Below, piece by piece: positions 51,987-60,795 of a stretch of 64,000 bases of DNA. The notes below the pieces were generated by a model. The model had not been told where the DNA came from. It did not search any database and was given only the letters and a program-made list of their open reading frames with translations. The DNA is from DATCLS01 sp036563805 (lineage in GTDB: Bacteria; Actinomycetota; Acidimicrobiia; Acidimicrobiales; VFJN01), in NCBI GenBank assembly GCA_036563805.1, contig DATCLS010000094.1, forward strand, positions 117,970 to 181,969, written 5' to 3'. How positions within the stretch are numbered: position 1 is the stretch's first letter; every line of letters starts with the position of its first letter. The position numbers and the translations under genes were made by a program.

Positions 51987-53063
51987 TCAGACGATCACCG
52001 TCCGGACGCCCTCGGCTCGGGCCGTGGCCTCGATGCCGTCGTTGATCTCGTCGAGCGAGATGCGCCGCGACACGAGGGAGCCGAGGTCGAGCTGCCCGGT
52101 CTCGGCCAGCCGGATGAAGCGGGGGAAGTCGCGCAACACCTGGGCGCCGCCCACCGGCGCGCCCACCACCCGCTTGCCCGAGAACACGGCCGGGACGGCC
52201 GGCAGCGTGAGCCGGGCGTCCAACGCGGGCATGCCGACCAGGGTCACCGTGGCCTCGGGGCGGGCCATGTCGAAGGCCTGGGCCATCAGCTCGGGTTGGC
52301 CGACCACCTCGAACGTGTAGTCGGCGCCCCGGCCCTCGGTCAGCGCCCGGACCTGCTCGACCGGGTCGGCCTCGGTCGGGTCGACGGCGTGGGTGGCGCC
52401 GAGCCCCAGGCTGGCCTGGCGCCGGTCGGCCGCCGGGTCGATGGCGACGATGGTGGCGGCGCCGGCGATGCGGGCGCCCTGGATCACGGACTGGCCCACG
52501 CCCCCGCAGCCGATGACGGCCACGCTGGAGCCGGGCTCGACCCCGGCCGTGTTGAGCGCGGCGGCCACGCCGGTGGTCACGCCGCAGCCGAGCAGGGCCA
52601 GCTGCTCGTCGGCCAGGTCGGTCTCGACCTTCACGACCGACGCCTCGTGCACGACCATCTCGTCCGAAAAGGTGCCGCAGCCGCACACCGACGGGATCTC
52701 GCGGCCGTCGCCGACCCGCCATCGGGGCGTGGTCGAGACCGTGCCGCCCAGCTCGCAGTGGTTGGTCATCGACCGCAGGCACCACCAGCAGGTGCCGCAG
52801 GCCGGCGACACCGAGGCCAGCACGCGGTCGCCGACCGCCACCCGCCGCACCTCGGGCCCGACCTCCTCGACCGTCCCGCAGGCCTCGTGGCCGGGGACGA
52901 TCGGGATGGGCAGCGGGGAGCGGCCCTCGATCACGTTGAGGTCGGTGTGGCAGATCCCGCTGGCGGCGATGCGGACCCGGACGTCCCGGGGGCCGACCGG
53001 CAGGAGCTCCACCTCCTCGACGACCAGCGGCTTCCCGACCTCGTATGCGACCGCAGCCCTCAC
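51987..53063 (-). CDS. zinc-dependent alcohol dehydrogenase (MDR family)
   Basis: Medium-chain alcohol dehydrogenase of 358 aa. Catalytic zinc ligands lie in GICHTD and GHEACGTVEEVG plus a later Cys (LGCGVTTG); the structural zinc site is CGTCWWCLRSMTNHC. The nucleotide motif is VIGCGGVGQSVIQG followed by AID, indicating NAD. The fold resembles mycothiol/NDMA-type class III-like alcohol dehydrogenases. The GTG at 53063 has a GGGAGGG site seven bases upstream. Operator copy 11 lies 55 bases upstream. Likely oxidises a hydroxylated intermediate to an aldehyde. Confidence 0.93.
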   Translation of the reverse strand: MRAAVAYEVGKPLVVEEVELLPVGPRDVRVRIAASGICHTDLNVIEGRSPLPIPIVPGHEACGTVEEVGPEVRRVAVGDRVLASVSPACGTCWWCLRSMTNHCELGGTVSTTPRWRVGDGREIPSVCGCGTFSDEMVVHEASVVKVETDLADEQLALLGCGVTTGVAAALNTAGVEPGSSVAVIGCGGVGQSVIQGARIAGAATIVAIDPAADRRQASLGLGATHAVDPTEADPVEQVRALTEGRGADYTFEVVGQPELMAQAFDMARPEATVTLVGMPALDARLTLPAVPAVFSGKRVVGAPVGGAQVLRDFPRFIRLAETGQLDLGSLVSRRISLDEINDGIEATARAEGVRTVIV

Positions 53064-53117
53064 CGGCGTCCCTCCCACGAACCAGCGACGTGCCCACCGA
53101 TGCGCCCAGCGATGTGA

Positions 53118-53139
53118 GCGAACATTCGCTTATCCTAGG
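53118..53139 (-). promoter_or_regulatory. operator copy 11, upstream of alcohol dehydrogenase
   Basis: GCGA-ACAT-TCGC (53118-53129) inside the longer perfect arms AGCGAA/TTCGCT. A TAGGAT -10-like element on the minus strand (53132-53137) precedes it, so the dyad would cover the transcription start. Confidence 0.6.
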
Positions 53140-53225
53140 AACCGGCCCCGAGCGACGCCAGTCACGCACCCGACCAGGTCAGGAGCCACCAGGCCGCGAG
53201 ACGGATCCCCTATCGTACGGGGTGC

Positions 53226-53237
53226 GTGTTCGCTCAC
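53226..53237 (+). promoter_or_regulatory. operator copy 12, upstream of the TetR gene
   Basis: GTGT-TCGC-TCAC, followed by TTGTGAAC so that TCACTTGTGA forms a second small dyad. It lies 39 bases before the tetR ATG, suggesting autoregulation. Confidence 0.6.
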
Positions 53238-53276
53238 TTGTGAACCGAGGCGGGCGCGGCGGAACCAGGAGGACTC

Positions 53277-53954
53277 ATGGCCAAGCAAGCGACCCGTGCG
53301 CCGAAGGCGGGCAGCGACGCCCCCCGGACGCGGCGGCGGCTCACCGCCGAGGCCCGGAAGAGCTCGATCCTCAAGGCGGCCCGGCGCGCCTTCACCGAGA
53401 CCGGCGACATGAACGGCACGACGATCCGGGTCATCGCCGAGCGGGCGGGCATCAGCGAGGGCGTGATCTACCGCCACTTCGAGAGCAAGGACCAGCTCTT
53501 CTTCGAGGCCGTCGTCGAGCCGCTCAGCCAGGCGGTCGACGACCTGGTGGCGGCCTCGCAGGTGGTCGACCGCGACGAGCCGCTGTCCCCCGAGCGGCAG
53601 GTCCAGACGATGACCGAGATGTACCGGCAGCTCATCTCCACCCTGGGCGAGATGCTGCCGCTGCTCGGCCTCGTCCTGTTCGGCGACCCCAAGGTGGCGC
53701 GCCGCTTCTACCGCGACAACTTCGCCGTCGCCATGGACCGGCTGGCCGAGGCCTGGCGCGTGGTCGAGGAGCGCTACGGCGTCGAACACGGCGCCGAGGA
53801 CGTCACGGCCCGCGCCGTCATGGGCATCGCGCTGATCCTCGCCCTCGAGGCCCACCACAACAAGCAGTTCGACCGCGAGCGGGCCGTGAAGCTGGCCAGC
53901 GAGGGCACGTTCAACGGGTTCTTCCCGTCGTTCGAGCCGTCCAACCGACGCTAG
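53277..53954 (+). CDS. TetR-family transcriptional regulator
   Basis: TetR regulator of 225 aa, the only transcription factor in the window. The N-terminal 20 residues are basic. The helix-turn-helix runs through GTTIRVIAERAGISEGVIYR, then HFESKDQLFFEAV. The C-terminal helical domain (about 80-220) is the ligand-binding and dimer part and is rich in Leu, Glu and Arg. AGGAGG precedes the ATG. It lies between alcohol dehydrogenase and amidohydrolase genes, each with its own operator copy. I infer that it represses the regulon and is released by an acyl-CoA or pathway intermediate; no ligand can be read from sequence. Confidence 0.93.
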   Translation: MAKQATRAPKAGSDAPRTRRRLTAEARKSSILKAARRAFTETGDMNGTTIRVIAERAGISEGVIYRHFESKDQLFFEAVVEPLSQAVDDLVAASQVVDRDEPLSPERQVQTMTEMYRQLISTLGEMLPLLGLVLFGDPKVARRFYRDNFAVAMDRLAEAWRVVEERYGVEHGAEDVTARAVMGIALILALEAHHNKQFDRERAVKLASEGTFNGFFPSFEPSNRR

Positions 53955-53961
53955 CAACTAA

Positions 53962-53980
53962 CTGAGCGCTCACTTACAAT
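53962..53980 (+). promoter_or_regulatory. operator copy 13 next to a TACAAT -10 (leaderless amidohydrolase)
   Basis: CTGA-GCGC-TCAC (53962-53973), one base before TACAAT (53975-53980). The predicted transcription start is at the GTG at 53988, so the dyad lies inside the promoter spacer and the mRNA is probably leaderless. Confidence 0.7.
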
Positions 53981-53987
53981 GCGGGGT

Positions 53988-55262
53988 GTGAGCGCGATCG
54001 ACTACCCGCTGATCGATGCCGACGGGCACTATTACGAGCCCGACGACTGCTTCTCCCGGCACATCGAGGCCCGCTACCGCGGCGCCACCGTGCGCGTGGA
54101 GCGCCGGGGCGACGGCTTGGGCCGCGTCTTCGTGGGCGACCGGCGCACGTTCATGAGCGTCATGCCCGGCGACTACGCGTCGGCGCCCGGCGCCCTCCAG
54201 GGCCTGTTCGCCGGCGAGGTGTCCGACGGCTTCACCCACCGCGAGGTCGTCAGCGCCAAGGACCACCCGGCCTTCACCGACCGGGCGGCCCGACTGGCGC
54301 TGATGGACGAGCAGGGCGTCGAGGCCACCGTCCTGCTCCCCACCCTGGCCATCGCCGTCGAGCAGGACCTGTACGGCGACGTCGACCTAACCTACGCCAG
54401 CCTGCGGGCCTTCAACCGCTGGCTGGAGGAGGACTGGGGCTACGGGGCCGACGGCCGGATCTTCGGCGTGCCGCTGCTGTCCCTGCTCGACCTCGACCGG
54501 TGCCTGGCCGAGCTGCACCGGGTCGTCGAGGCCGGGGCACGGCTGGTCCACCTGCGGCCCGGGCCGGTGGGCGGGCCGGGAACGGCCGGCGCGGCCGGGG
54601 CGCCGGCGCGGTCGCCGGCGGACCCGGTGTACGACCCGTTCTGGGCCGCTGTGGCCGAGGCCGGCGTGGCGGTCGTGTTCCACGTGTCCAACAGCGGCTA
54701 CAACCAGGCCTACGGCCGCCTGTGGTCCGAGGACCCGGGCAACCCCTCGCACCGGCAGTCCCCCCTCCAGTGGGCCCTGTGCAACACCGAGCGCCCGATC
54801 GTCGACACGCTCGCGGCGCTGACCCTCCACAACCTTTTCGGCCGTCACCCCGGGGTGAAGGTCGTCTCGATCGAGAACGGGAGCGACTGGGTGAGACACC
54901 TGCTCAAGACCGTCGACAAGGCGGCCGCCCTGGGCCGGCGAGGGCCCATGCTCGGCGGGCCGCTGCCGCCGAGGCCCAGCGAGGCGCTGGCCGAGCACCT
55001 GTGGGTGTCGCCGTTCCCCGAGGACGATGTCGTCGACCTGATCGACGTGCTCGGCGCCGACCACGTGCTGTTCGGCTCCGACTACCCGCATCCCGAGGGC
55101 CTGCGTGAGCCCCGCGACTTCGTCGACCGGCTGGCCGGCTGCGACCCGGTGACCACCCGCAAGGTGTTGCGGGGCAACACGGCCGGGCTGCTCGGCCTGG
55201 ACGACGACCCCGGCCGCGGGGCGGCTTCCACCGGCGGCCGGATCACCGGGGTGACGGCGTGA
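53988..55262 (+). CDS. amidohydrolase 2 family (COG2159) protein
   Basis: TIM-barrel amidohydrolase of 424 aa with N-terminal YPLIDADGHYYEPDDCF and C-terminal LFGSDYPHPEGLREPRDFVD, closely like the protein at 8018 (FGSDYPHPEGLAQP). A Gly/Ala/Pro insertion near residue 200 lengthens one loop. GTG 53988 was preferred to ATG 53979 because the -10 box overlaps the ATG, and the GTG gives a leaderless start directly before the conserved AIDYPLIDADGHYYE. Cotranscribed with the SnoaL-like gene (GTGA overlap). May hydrolyse or decarboxylate a ring-derived acid. Confidence 0.88.
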   Translation: MSAIDYPLIDADGHYYEPDDCFSRHIEARYRGATVRVERRGDGLGRVFVGDRRTFMSVMPGDYASAPGALQGLFAGEVSDGFTHREVVSAKDHPAFTDRAARLALMDEQGVEATVLLPTLAIAVEQDLYGDVDLTYASLRAFNRWLEEDWGYGADGRIFGVPLLSLLDLDRCLAELHRVVEAGARLVHLRPGPVGGPGTAGAAGAPARSPADPVYDPFWAAVAEAGVAVVFHVSNSGYNQAYGRLWSEDPGNPSHRQSPLQWALCNTERPIVDTLAALTLHNLFGRHPGVKVVSIENGSDWVRHLLKTVDKAAALGRRGPMLGGPLPPRPSEALAEHLWVSPFPEDDVVDLIDVLGADHVLFGSDYPHPEGLREPRDFVDRLAGCDPVTTRKVLRGNTAGLLGLDDDPGRGAASTGGRITGVTA

Positions 55263-55642
55263 GCCGGGCCGTGGTCGAGGAGCTGGCCCGGCGCTTCCGG
55301 GCCGGCGACCGCGACGGGGCCTATGCACTGCTCCACCCCGACTTCCGCATCGAGCAGCCGGCCTCGCTCCCCCACGGCGGCTGGTACCGCGGGCCCGAGG
55401 GCATGGACGCCATGGCCCGCCGCTTCGCCGAGCACTGGGACCGCACGATCGGCGAGCCCCGCATCGAGGGCTGCGACGCGCTCGTGGTCCAGGTCACGAC
55501 CCAGACGTGGACGGCCAAGGCGACCGGCCGGTCGGCCACCGTCGACGTGGTCGAGCTGTTCTCGTTCGCGGACGGGCTGATCTCGGAGATCCGCGTCTTC
55601 CAGCAGGACACCCACGCCCTGCTGGCCACCCTGGGCGGCTGA
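55259..55642 (+). CDS. SnoaL/NTF2-like small protein
   Basis: NTF2-fold protein of 127 aa: RRFRAGDRDGAYALLHPDFR, GPEGMDAMARRFAEHW, and the C-terminal ELFSFADGLISEIRVFQQDT characteristic of SnoaL-like domains. Possibly an isomerase, hydratase or binding protein for a hydrophobic intermediate. The GTG overlaps the amidohydrolase stop (GTGA). It is only distantly like the protein at 44363. Confidence 0.85.
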   Translation: MSRAVVEELARRFRAGDRDGAYALLHPDFRIEQPASLPHGGWYRGPEGMDAMARRFAEHWDRTIGEPRIEGCDALVVQVTTQTWTAKATGRSATVDVVELFSFADGLISEIRVFQQDTHALLATLGG

Positions 55643-55645
55643 CCG

Positions 55646-55667
55646 CCAGGGCCCTGCGCGGCCCTGG
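55646..55667. terminator. hairpin between convergent genes
   Basis: CCAGGGCC (55646-55653) pairs perfectly with GGCCCTGG (55660-55667) around a six-base loop, in the 31-base gap between convergent stop codons. Probably terminates both directions. Confidence 0.6.
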
Positions 55668-55673
55668 TCGGCA

Positions 55674-57173
55674 TCAGTCTGTGCGGACCCAGACCGCCTT
55701 GGTCTCGAGATACTCGTCGAGGGCGCCGGGGCCGTTCTCGCGGCCCCAGCCGCTCATCTTGTAGCCCCCGAACGGCACGGCCGGGTCGAACAGGTTGTAG
55801 GTGTTGACCCACACGGTGCCGGTGCGCAGCGCCTGCGCCAGGCGGTGGGCCTTGCTTACGTCGCGGGTCCACACGCCGCCGGCCAGCCCGTAGGGCGTGG
55901 CGTTGGCCCGGGCCGCCACCTCGTCGATCGTGTCGAAGGGCAGGACGCACCCGACCGGGCCGAAGATCTCCTCGCGGGCCACCCGCATCCCGTCCTCGAC
56001 GTCGACCAGCAGCGTCGGGGCCACGAACCAGCCGTCGGCCAGGGCGCCGTCGGTCAGGCGCCCGCCGCCCACCGCGACCCGCGCCCCCTCGGCCCGCCCC
56101 AGGTCGAGGTAGCCGGTGACCCGCTCGAGCTGCCGGTCCGACACCAGCGGCCCGATGCGCGTGGCCGGGTCGAGGCTCGGCCCGACCGTCAGCGAGCGGG
56201 CGTAGGCGCAGGCGGCCTCGACGAACTCGGCGAACAGCGGCCGCTCCACGAAGATCCGGGTGCCGGCGCAGCACGCCTGGCCCGAGTTGCCGAACACGCC
56301 CATCGCCGCCCCGGGCACCGCCCGGCGCAGGTCGGCATCCGCGAACACGACGTCGGGCGACTTGCCACCGAGCTCGAGCGTGACCCGCTTCAGGTTGCCG
56401 GCCGCGGCCCGCACGATGTGCTGGCCGACCTCGGTCGACCCGGTGAACGCCACCTTGTCGACGCCGGGGTGGGCGGCAAGGGCCGCGCCGACCGGCTCGC
56501 CGAAGCCGGTGACGACGTTGACGACCCCGTCGGGCAGCCCCACCTCGGTGGCCAGCTCGCCGATGCGGAGGGCGACGAGGCTGGCCTCCTCGGCCGGCTT
56601 GAGCACGACCGTGCACCCGGCGGCCAGCGCCGGCGCCAGCTTCCAGACGACGTTGTTGATCGGGCTGTTCCAGGGGATGATCGCCGCCACGACCCCCACC
56701 GGCTCCTTGAGCGTGTAGGTGAGGATCTCCCAGGGCGCCGAGTTGGGCACGGTCTCGCCGTGGATCTTCGTCACCCACCCGGCGAAGTAGCGCAGCACCC
56801 CGGCCGCCGCCTCGGCGCCGGCCTCCGGCGACCGGCCGATGGGCATGCCCATGTCGACGGCCTCGAGGTGGCGCAGCTCGGCGAAGTGGTCGACGACCGC
56901 GTCGGCCAGGGCCCAGATCAGCCGCTGGCGGGCGTCCGGCTTCAGGGCCCGCCACGGCCCTTCGACGGCGCGGCGGGCGGCGGCCACGGCCCGGTCGACG
57001 TCCTCGGCACCGCCCTCGGCGAGCTCGGCGATCACCCGGCCGGTGGAGGGGTCGACCGAGGGGAACGTGCGGCCGGAGGCGGCCGGCACCCACTCCCCGC
57101 CGATCAGCAGGCGCTTGGGCGCGTCGGCCAGGAACGGGAGCGGCGGCTCGGCGGGGACTGCCGGCGACGCCAT
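55674..57173 (-). CDS. aldehyde dehydrogenase (NAD(P)-dependent)
   Basis: Aldehyde dehydrogenase of 499 aa: KRLLIGGEWVPAASGRTFP, PWNSPINNVVWKLAPALAAG, FTGSTEVGQHI, catalytic Glu in LELGGKSPDVV, nucleophile Cys in GNSGQACCAGTRIFV, EEIFGPVGCVLPF and PFGGYKMSGWGREN. It should oxidise an aldehyde to acid. It starts five bases after the IorAB gene. The indolepyruvate oxidoreductase-type neighbour makes acyl-CoA from 2-oxoacids, so both genes may process keto or aldehyde fragments. It is only moderately similar to the paralogue at 40195. Confidence 0.94.
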   Translation of the reverse strand: MASPAVPAEPPLPFLADAPKRLLIGGEWVPAASGRTFPSVDPSTGRVIAELAEGGAEDVDRAVAAARRAVEGPWRALKPDARQRLIWALADAVVDHFAELRHLEAVDMGMPIGRSPEAGAEAAAGVLRYFAGWVTKIHGETVPNSAPWEILTYTLKEPVGVVAAIIPWNSPINNVVWKLAPALAAGCTVVLKPAEEASLVALRIGELATEVGLPDGVVNVVTGFGEPVGAALAAHPGVDKVAFTGSTEVGQHIVRAAAGNLKRVTLELGGKSPDVVFADADLRRAVPGAAMGVFGNSGQACCAGTRIFVERPLFAEFVEAACAYARSLTVGPSLDPATRIGPLVSDRQLERVTGYLDLGRAEGARVAVGGGRLTDGALADGWFVAPTLLVDVEDGMRVAREEIFGPVGCVLPFDTIDEVAARANATPYGLAGGVWTRDVSKAHRLAQALRTGTVWVNTYNLFDPAVPFGGYKMSGWGRENGPGALDEYLETKAVWVRTD

Positions 57174-57178
57174 GGCCT

Positions 57179-60100
57179 TCAGACCCCGAGCGCCGCCCGC
57201 CGGTCGGCGGCCTCGGCGCGCCACCGCTCGATGGCCGCGCTCTTGATGTCCTCGTAGCCCCGGATGGCCTGGACGCTGCGGGCCAGGTCGACCACGTCGC
57301 CGTACGTGTCGGGCGTGACCCGGGTCAGCGCCGCCTCCATGAGGGCGGCGTAGTCGCGGGCCACCTTGCGCTCCTCCCGCCGGTGGGGGTCGTAGCCGAA
57401 CAGGTCGAGCGGGGTCCCCCGGACCCGGCGGAGGGCGGCGAGCGCCCGGAACGCCACCCGCCCCCAGGCCCCGAGCCCGATCTTGCGGTCGAGGCCGAGA
57501 CGCCGCAGCGTCGGCGGGTGGAGGTGGTAGGTCACCCGGTAGTTGCCGTCGAAGCCCAGCTCGCGGGCCACCGCGTCGGGGTCGAGCTTCAGGTGCAGGC
57601 GGGCCACCTCGTACTCGTCCTTGTAGGTGAGCAGCTTGAACCAGCCCTCGGCCACGGCCCCGGTCAGCGCGTGGGCCTGTTCGGCGTCGTCGACCCGGGC
57701 CGCCCGCTCCACCAGCTCGAGCCACCGGCGGGCCACGCCCTCGCCCTGGTAGTCGAGCAGCTGGGCGGCGCGGCGGGCGAGCACCGGCCGCAGCGGCTCG
57801 GGCACGGCGGCGGCCGCCACCAGCTCCCGGCCCCGGGCGGCGTGCCGCGGCGAGGGGTCCCACAGCGACTGCTGGCCGGCCGGCGCGCCCGCGGCGTCCG
57901 ACGACGTCGCCGTGTCGGAGGCGTCGGAGGGGTCCGACGAGCCCGCCGCCGTCCCCAGCGCGGCGGCGACGGCGGCCGGGTCGGCGGCCAGCCACCGGCC
58001 CCACTCGAAGGCCTCGCGGTTCATGGCGGCGGCCGGCGTGTCGTCGATCGCCCGCTGCAGCGCGGCGAGGGGCAGCGGCAGCGCGCCCCGCTGGAAGGCC
58101 ACCCCGAGCAGCACCACGTTGGCCGCCAGGTGGTTGCCGAACACCCGCTCGGCCAGCCCCGTGCTGTCGACCAGGGCGGTGCGGTCCTCCCCCACGGCCT
58201 CGGTGATGGCGGCGGCGAGCCGGGACGGGTCGACCGACCCGTTGCCCTGCAGCATCCCGGCGGTGGGGACGAAGTCGGTGTCGACGACGGCCACCGTCCG
58301 ACCCGGCGCCACCTTGGCCAGGTGGGCGGCGGACCCGGCCTGGAGGACGTCGCCCGACAGGTAGAGGTCGGCGTCGCCGTCGGCCACGGTGGCGGTGGCG
58401 ATGTCGGCGTCGGAGGCGGCGATGTGGAGGTGGGACACGACCGCGCCCGCCTTCTGGGACAGGCCGGTCTGGTCGACGCCCTGGGTGGCGTAGCCGGCGA
58501 TCACGGCGGCGTGCGCCACGAGCCGGTTGGCGGTGACGATGCCGGTGCCGCCGATGCCGGTCGTGTAGACGCTGAACCGGCCCCGGACCGGGGCGACGTC
58601 GGGCGCCGGCAGCGAGCCGGCGGGCAGCCGGGGCCGGGCCGGGGCCGCGCTGCCGCGGCGGGCGCCGGACCGTCCCGACCGGGCGAGCCGGGCCCGCACC
58701 CGGGTCAGCGGCCGTGGCCGGCGCCGGCCGGGGGCGGGCTCGAGCGTCAGGAACGACGGGCAGTCGCCCTCCAGGCACGAGTAGTCCTTGTTGCAGGACG
58801 ACTGGTGGATCTCCCGCTTCTCGCCGAACTCGGTGTCGACGGGCAGGACCGACAGGCAGTTGCTGATCCGGGAGCAGTCGCCGCAGCCCTCGCACACGGC
58901 GTGGTTGATGACGACCCGGCGGGGCGGGTCCTCGAGCTCGCCCCGCTTGCGCAGGCGGCGGGCCTCGGCGGCGCACCGCTGGTCGTAGATGAGCACCGAC
59001 ACGCCGGGGCTGCGGCGCAGCTCCTCCTGGGCCTCGACGACCTCCTCGCGGGGGCGGACCTTGACGCCGGGGGCGAAGTCGGCGTGGGGCCCGTAGCGAT
59101 CGACGTCGTCGGTGCAGACCGTGATGGCCCGCACGCCGTCGGCGGCCAGCGAGCGGGTCAGCGCCGGCACGTCCATGAGACCGGCGACGTCCTGGCCGCC
59201 GGTCATGGCCACCGCCGTGTTGTAGAGCAGCTTGAACGTGATGTGGACGCCGGCGGCGACGCAGGCCCGGATGGCCAGGCTGCCCGAGTGGCTGAACGTG
59301 CCGTCGCCCAGGTTCTGGAACAGGTGCCGGTCGCCGACGAAGGGGGCGAGGCCGATCCAGTGGGCGCCCTCGGCCCCCATCGGCGTGGGCGGGACGAACG
59401 TCTCGTCGGCGTGGCGGGGCTCGAAGTGGATCATCCCGTGGCAGCCGACGCCGCCGCCGGTGATCGACCCCACGGGCACGACCGTCGAGCGGTTGTGGGG
59501 GCAGCCGCTGCAGAACGCCGGCGTTCGCCCCGGCACCTCGACGAGCGGCAGCAGGGAGCGGCCGACCCGGCGGTCCGCCCGCGCCGCCGGCGGCCCCAGG
59601 TCGGGCAGCACCCGGGTCAGCGCCGGGACGATGCGCTCGGCGGTCAGCTCGCCCGCCACCGGGACGAGCGGCTCGCCGGCCGCGTCCCGCTTGCCCCGTA
59701 CGGGGGTGGTGCGCCCGGCCTCGTGGGCGATCGCGCGCACCTGCTGCTCGACGAACGGTCGCTTCTCCTCGACCACCAGGATCTCGTCGACGGAGTCGCA
59801 CAGCTCGAGCACGCGCTCGGGCACGACCGGGTAGGTCAGGGCCAGCTTGAGGACCCGCACGCCGGCGGCCGCCAGCCCCTCGTCGTCGGCGGTTACGCCG
59901 CAGGCCTCCAGCGCCCCGAGCACGTCGCGGTAGGTCTTGCCGGCGCAGACGATGCCGAGCCGGGCGCCGGCGGCCGCCCCCCGGAAGCGGTCGAGCCCCC
60001 GGGCGGCCACCCACCCCTGGGCGGCCCGCAGCCGCCGGTCGAGCCACAGCTCCTCGAGGTTGCCGCCCAGCAGCTGGCCGGTCGGCTCGTGGCGCCAGCG

Positions 60101-60793
60101 CTCGCCGGCCACCTCGACCTCGGGGTCGCCGGCCGGAAACCCGTCGATGGCCGCGTCGACCGCGCCGATGCCGTCGGCCACCGCGGTCACGATGCGCAGG
60201 CCGACCCACGACCCGCAGAAGCGGCTGAGCCGGAAGGCGGCCAGACCCAGGTCGAAGAGGTCCTGCTGGTCGGCGGGCACCAGCACGGGGATGGAGGCGT
60301 CGGCCAGCGCGAGGTTGGTGTCGTACGGCAGGGTGGACGACTTGGCCGAGGGGTCGTCGCCCACGAACAGCACCGCCCCGCCGCCCGGACCGGTGCCCAT
60401 GGTGTTGGCGTGCTTGAGCACGTCGCCCGAGCGGTCGAGCCCCGGGCCCTTCCCGTACCAGGCGCCGACCACGCCGTCGACGCCCTCGTAGGGCACGGCG
60501 CCGCCCATCTGCGAGCCCCACACCGCGGCGGCGGCCAGCTCCTCGTTCAGGCCGGGCTGGTGGACGATCTTGTTGGCGGCCAGGCGGCCGCCCAGGCGCT
60601 CGAGCGCCAGGTCGAACGTGCCGAGCGGCGAGCCCGGGTAGCCGGACACGAACGTGGCGGTGTCGAGCCCGTCGCGCTCGTCGAGGGCACGCCGGGCGAC
60701 CAACAGCTCGGCCAGCGTGTCGACGCCGGACAGCAGGCGGCGGGAGCGGTGCGGCTTGACAGCCTGGGCGCGGGGTCGGAGACTCGCAGACAT
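57179..60793 (-). CDS. fused indolepyruvate:ferredoxin oxidoreductase-family protein (IorA-IorB)
   Basis: Large 2-oxoacid:ferredoxin oxidoreductase of about 1204 aa. In order: pyrimidine-binding domain (FVSGYPGSPLGTFDLAL), transketolase-C-like domain, TPP/Mg domain with CSGCPHNRSTVVPVGS and LGDGTFSHSG, a cysteine-rich ferredoxin-like segment (INHAVCEGCGDCSRISNCLS, then further Cys in SCNKDYSCLEGDC), then the gamma domain (GIGGTGIVTANRLVAHAA) and a C-terminal extension. It oxidatively decarboxylates an aryl- or branched 2-oxoacid to acyl-CoA with ferredoxin as acceptor. The ATG at 60793 is the most likely start; an ATG seven codons upstream overlaps the operator. Divergent from the amidohydrolase at 60830. 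Confidence 0.92.
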   Translation of the reverse strand: MSASLRPRAQAVKPHRSRRLLSGVDTLAELLVARRALDERDGLDTATFVSGYPGSPLGTFDLALERLGGRLAANKIVHQPGLNEELAAAAVWGSQMGGAVPYEGVDGVVGAWYGKGPGLDRSGDVLKHANTMGTGPGGGAVLFVGDDPSAKSSTLPYDTNLALADASIPVLVPADQQDLFDLGLAAFRLSRFCGSWVGLRIVTAVADGIGAVDAAIDGFPAGDPEVEVAGERWRHEPTGQLLGGNLEELWLDRRLRAAQGWVAARGLDRFRGAAAGARLGIVCAGKTYRDVLGALEACGVTADDEGLAAAGVRVLKLALTYPVVPERVLELCDSVDEILVVEEKRPFVEQQVRAIAHEAGRTTPVRGKRDAAGEPLVPVAGELTAERIVPALTRVLPDLGPPAARADRRVGRSLLPLVEVPGRTPAFCSGCPHNRSTVVPVGSITGGGVGCHGMIHFEPRHADETFVPPTPMGAEGAHWIGLAPFVGDRHLFQNLGDGTFSHSGSLAIRACVAAGVHITFKLLYNTAVAMTGGQDVAGLMDVPALTRSLAADGVRAITVCTDDVDRYGPHADFAPGVKVRPREEVVEAQEELRRSPGVSVLIYDQRCAAEARRLRKRGELEDPPRRVVINHAVCEGCGDCSRISNCLSVLPVDTEFGEKREIHQSSCNKDYSCLEGDCPSFLTLEPAPGRRRPRPLTRVRARLARSGRSGARRGSAAPARPRLPAGSLPAPDVAPVRGRFSVYTTGIGGTGIVTANRLVAHAAVIAGYATQGVDQTGLSQKAGAVVSHLHIAASDADIATATVADGDADLYLSGDVLQAGSAAHLAKVAPGRTVAVVDTDFVPTAGMLQGNGSVDPSRLAAAITEAVGEDRTALVDSTGLAERVFGNHLAANVVLLGVAFQRGALPLPLAALQRAIDDTPAAAMNREAFEWGRWLAADPAAVAAALGTAAGSSDPSDASDTATSSDAAGAPAGQQSLWDPSPRHAARGRELVAAAAVPEPLRPVLARRAAQLLDYQGEGVARRWLELVERAARVDDAEQAHALTGAVAEGWFKLLTYKDEYEVARLHLKLDPDAVARELGFDGNYRVTYHLHPPTLRRLGLDRKIGLGAWGRVAFRALAALRRVRGTPLDLFGYDPHRREERKVARDYAALMEAALTRVTPDTYGDVVDLARSVQAIRGYEDIKSAAIERWRAEAADRRAALGV

Positions 60794-60795
60794 AA

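Noticed and set aside
55674..60521. A single 1615-codon protein covering IorAB and aldehyde dehydrogenase
   Set aside because: Its upstream portion is a frame shadow of IorAB; the aldehyde dehydrogenase begins at its own ATG at 57173, five bases after the IorAB stop.
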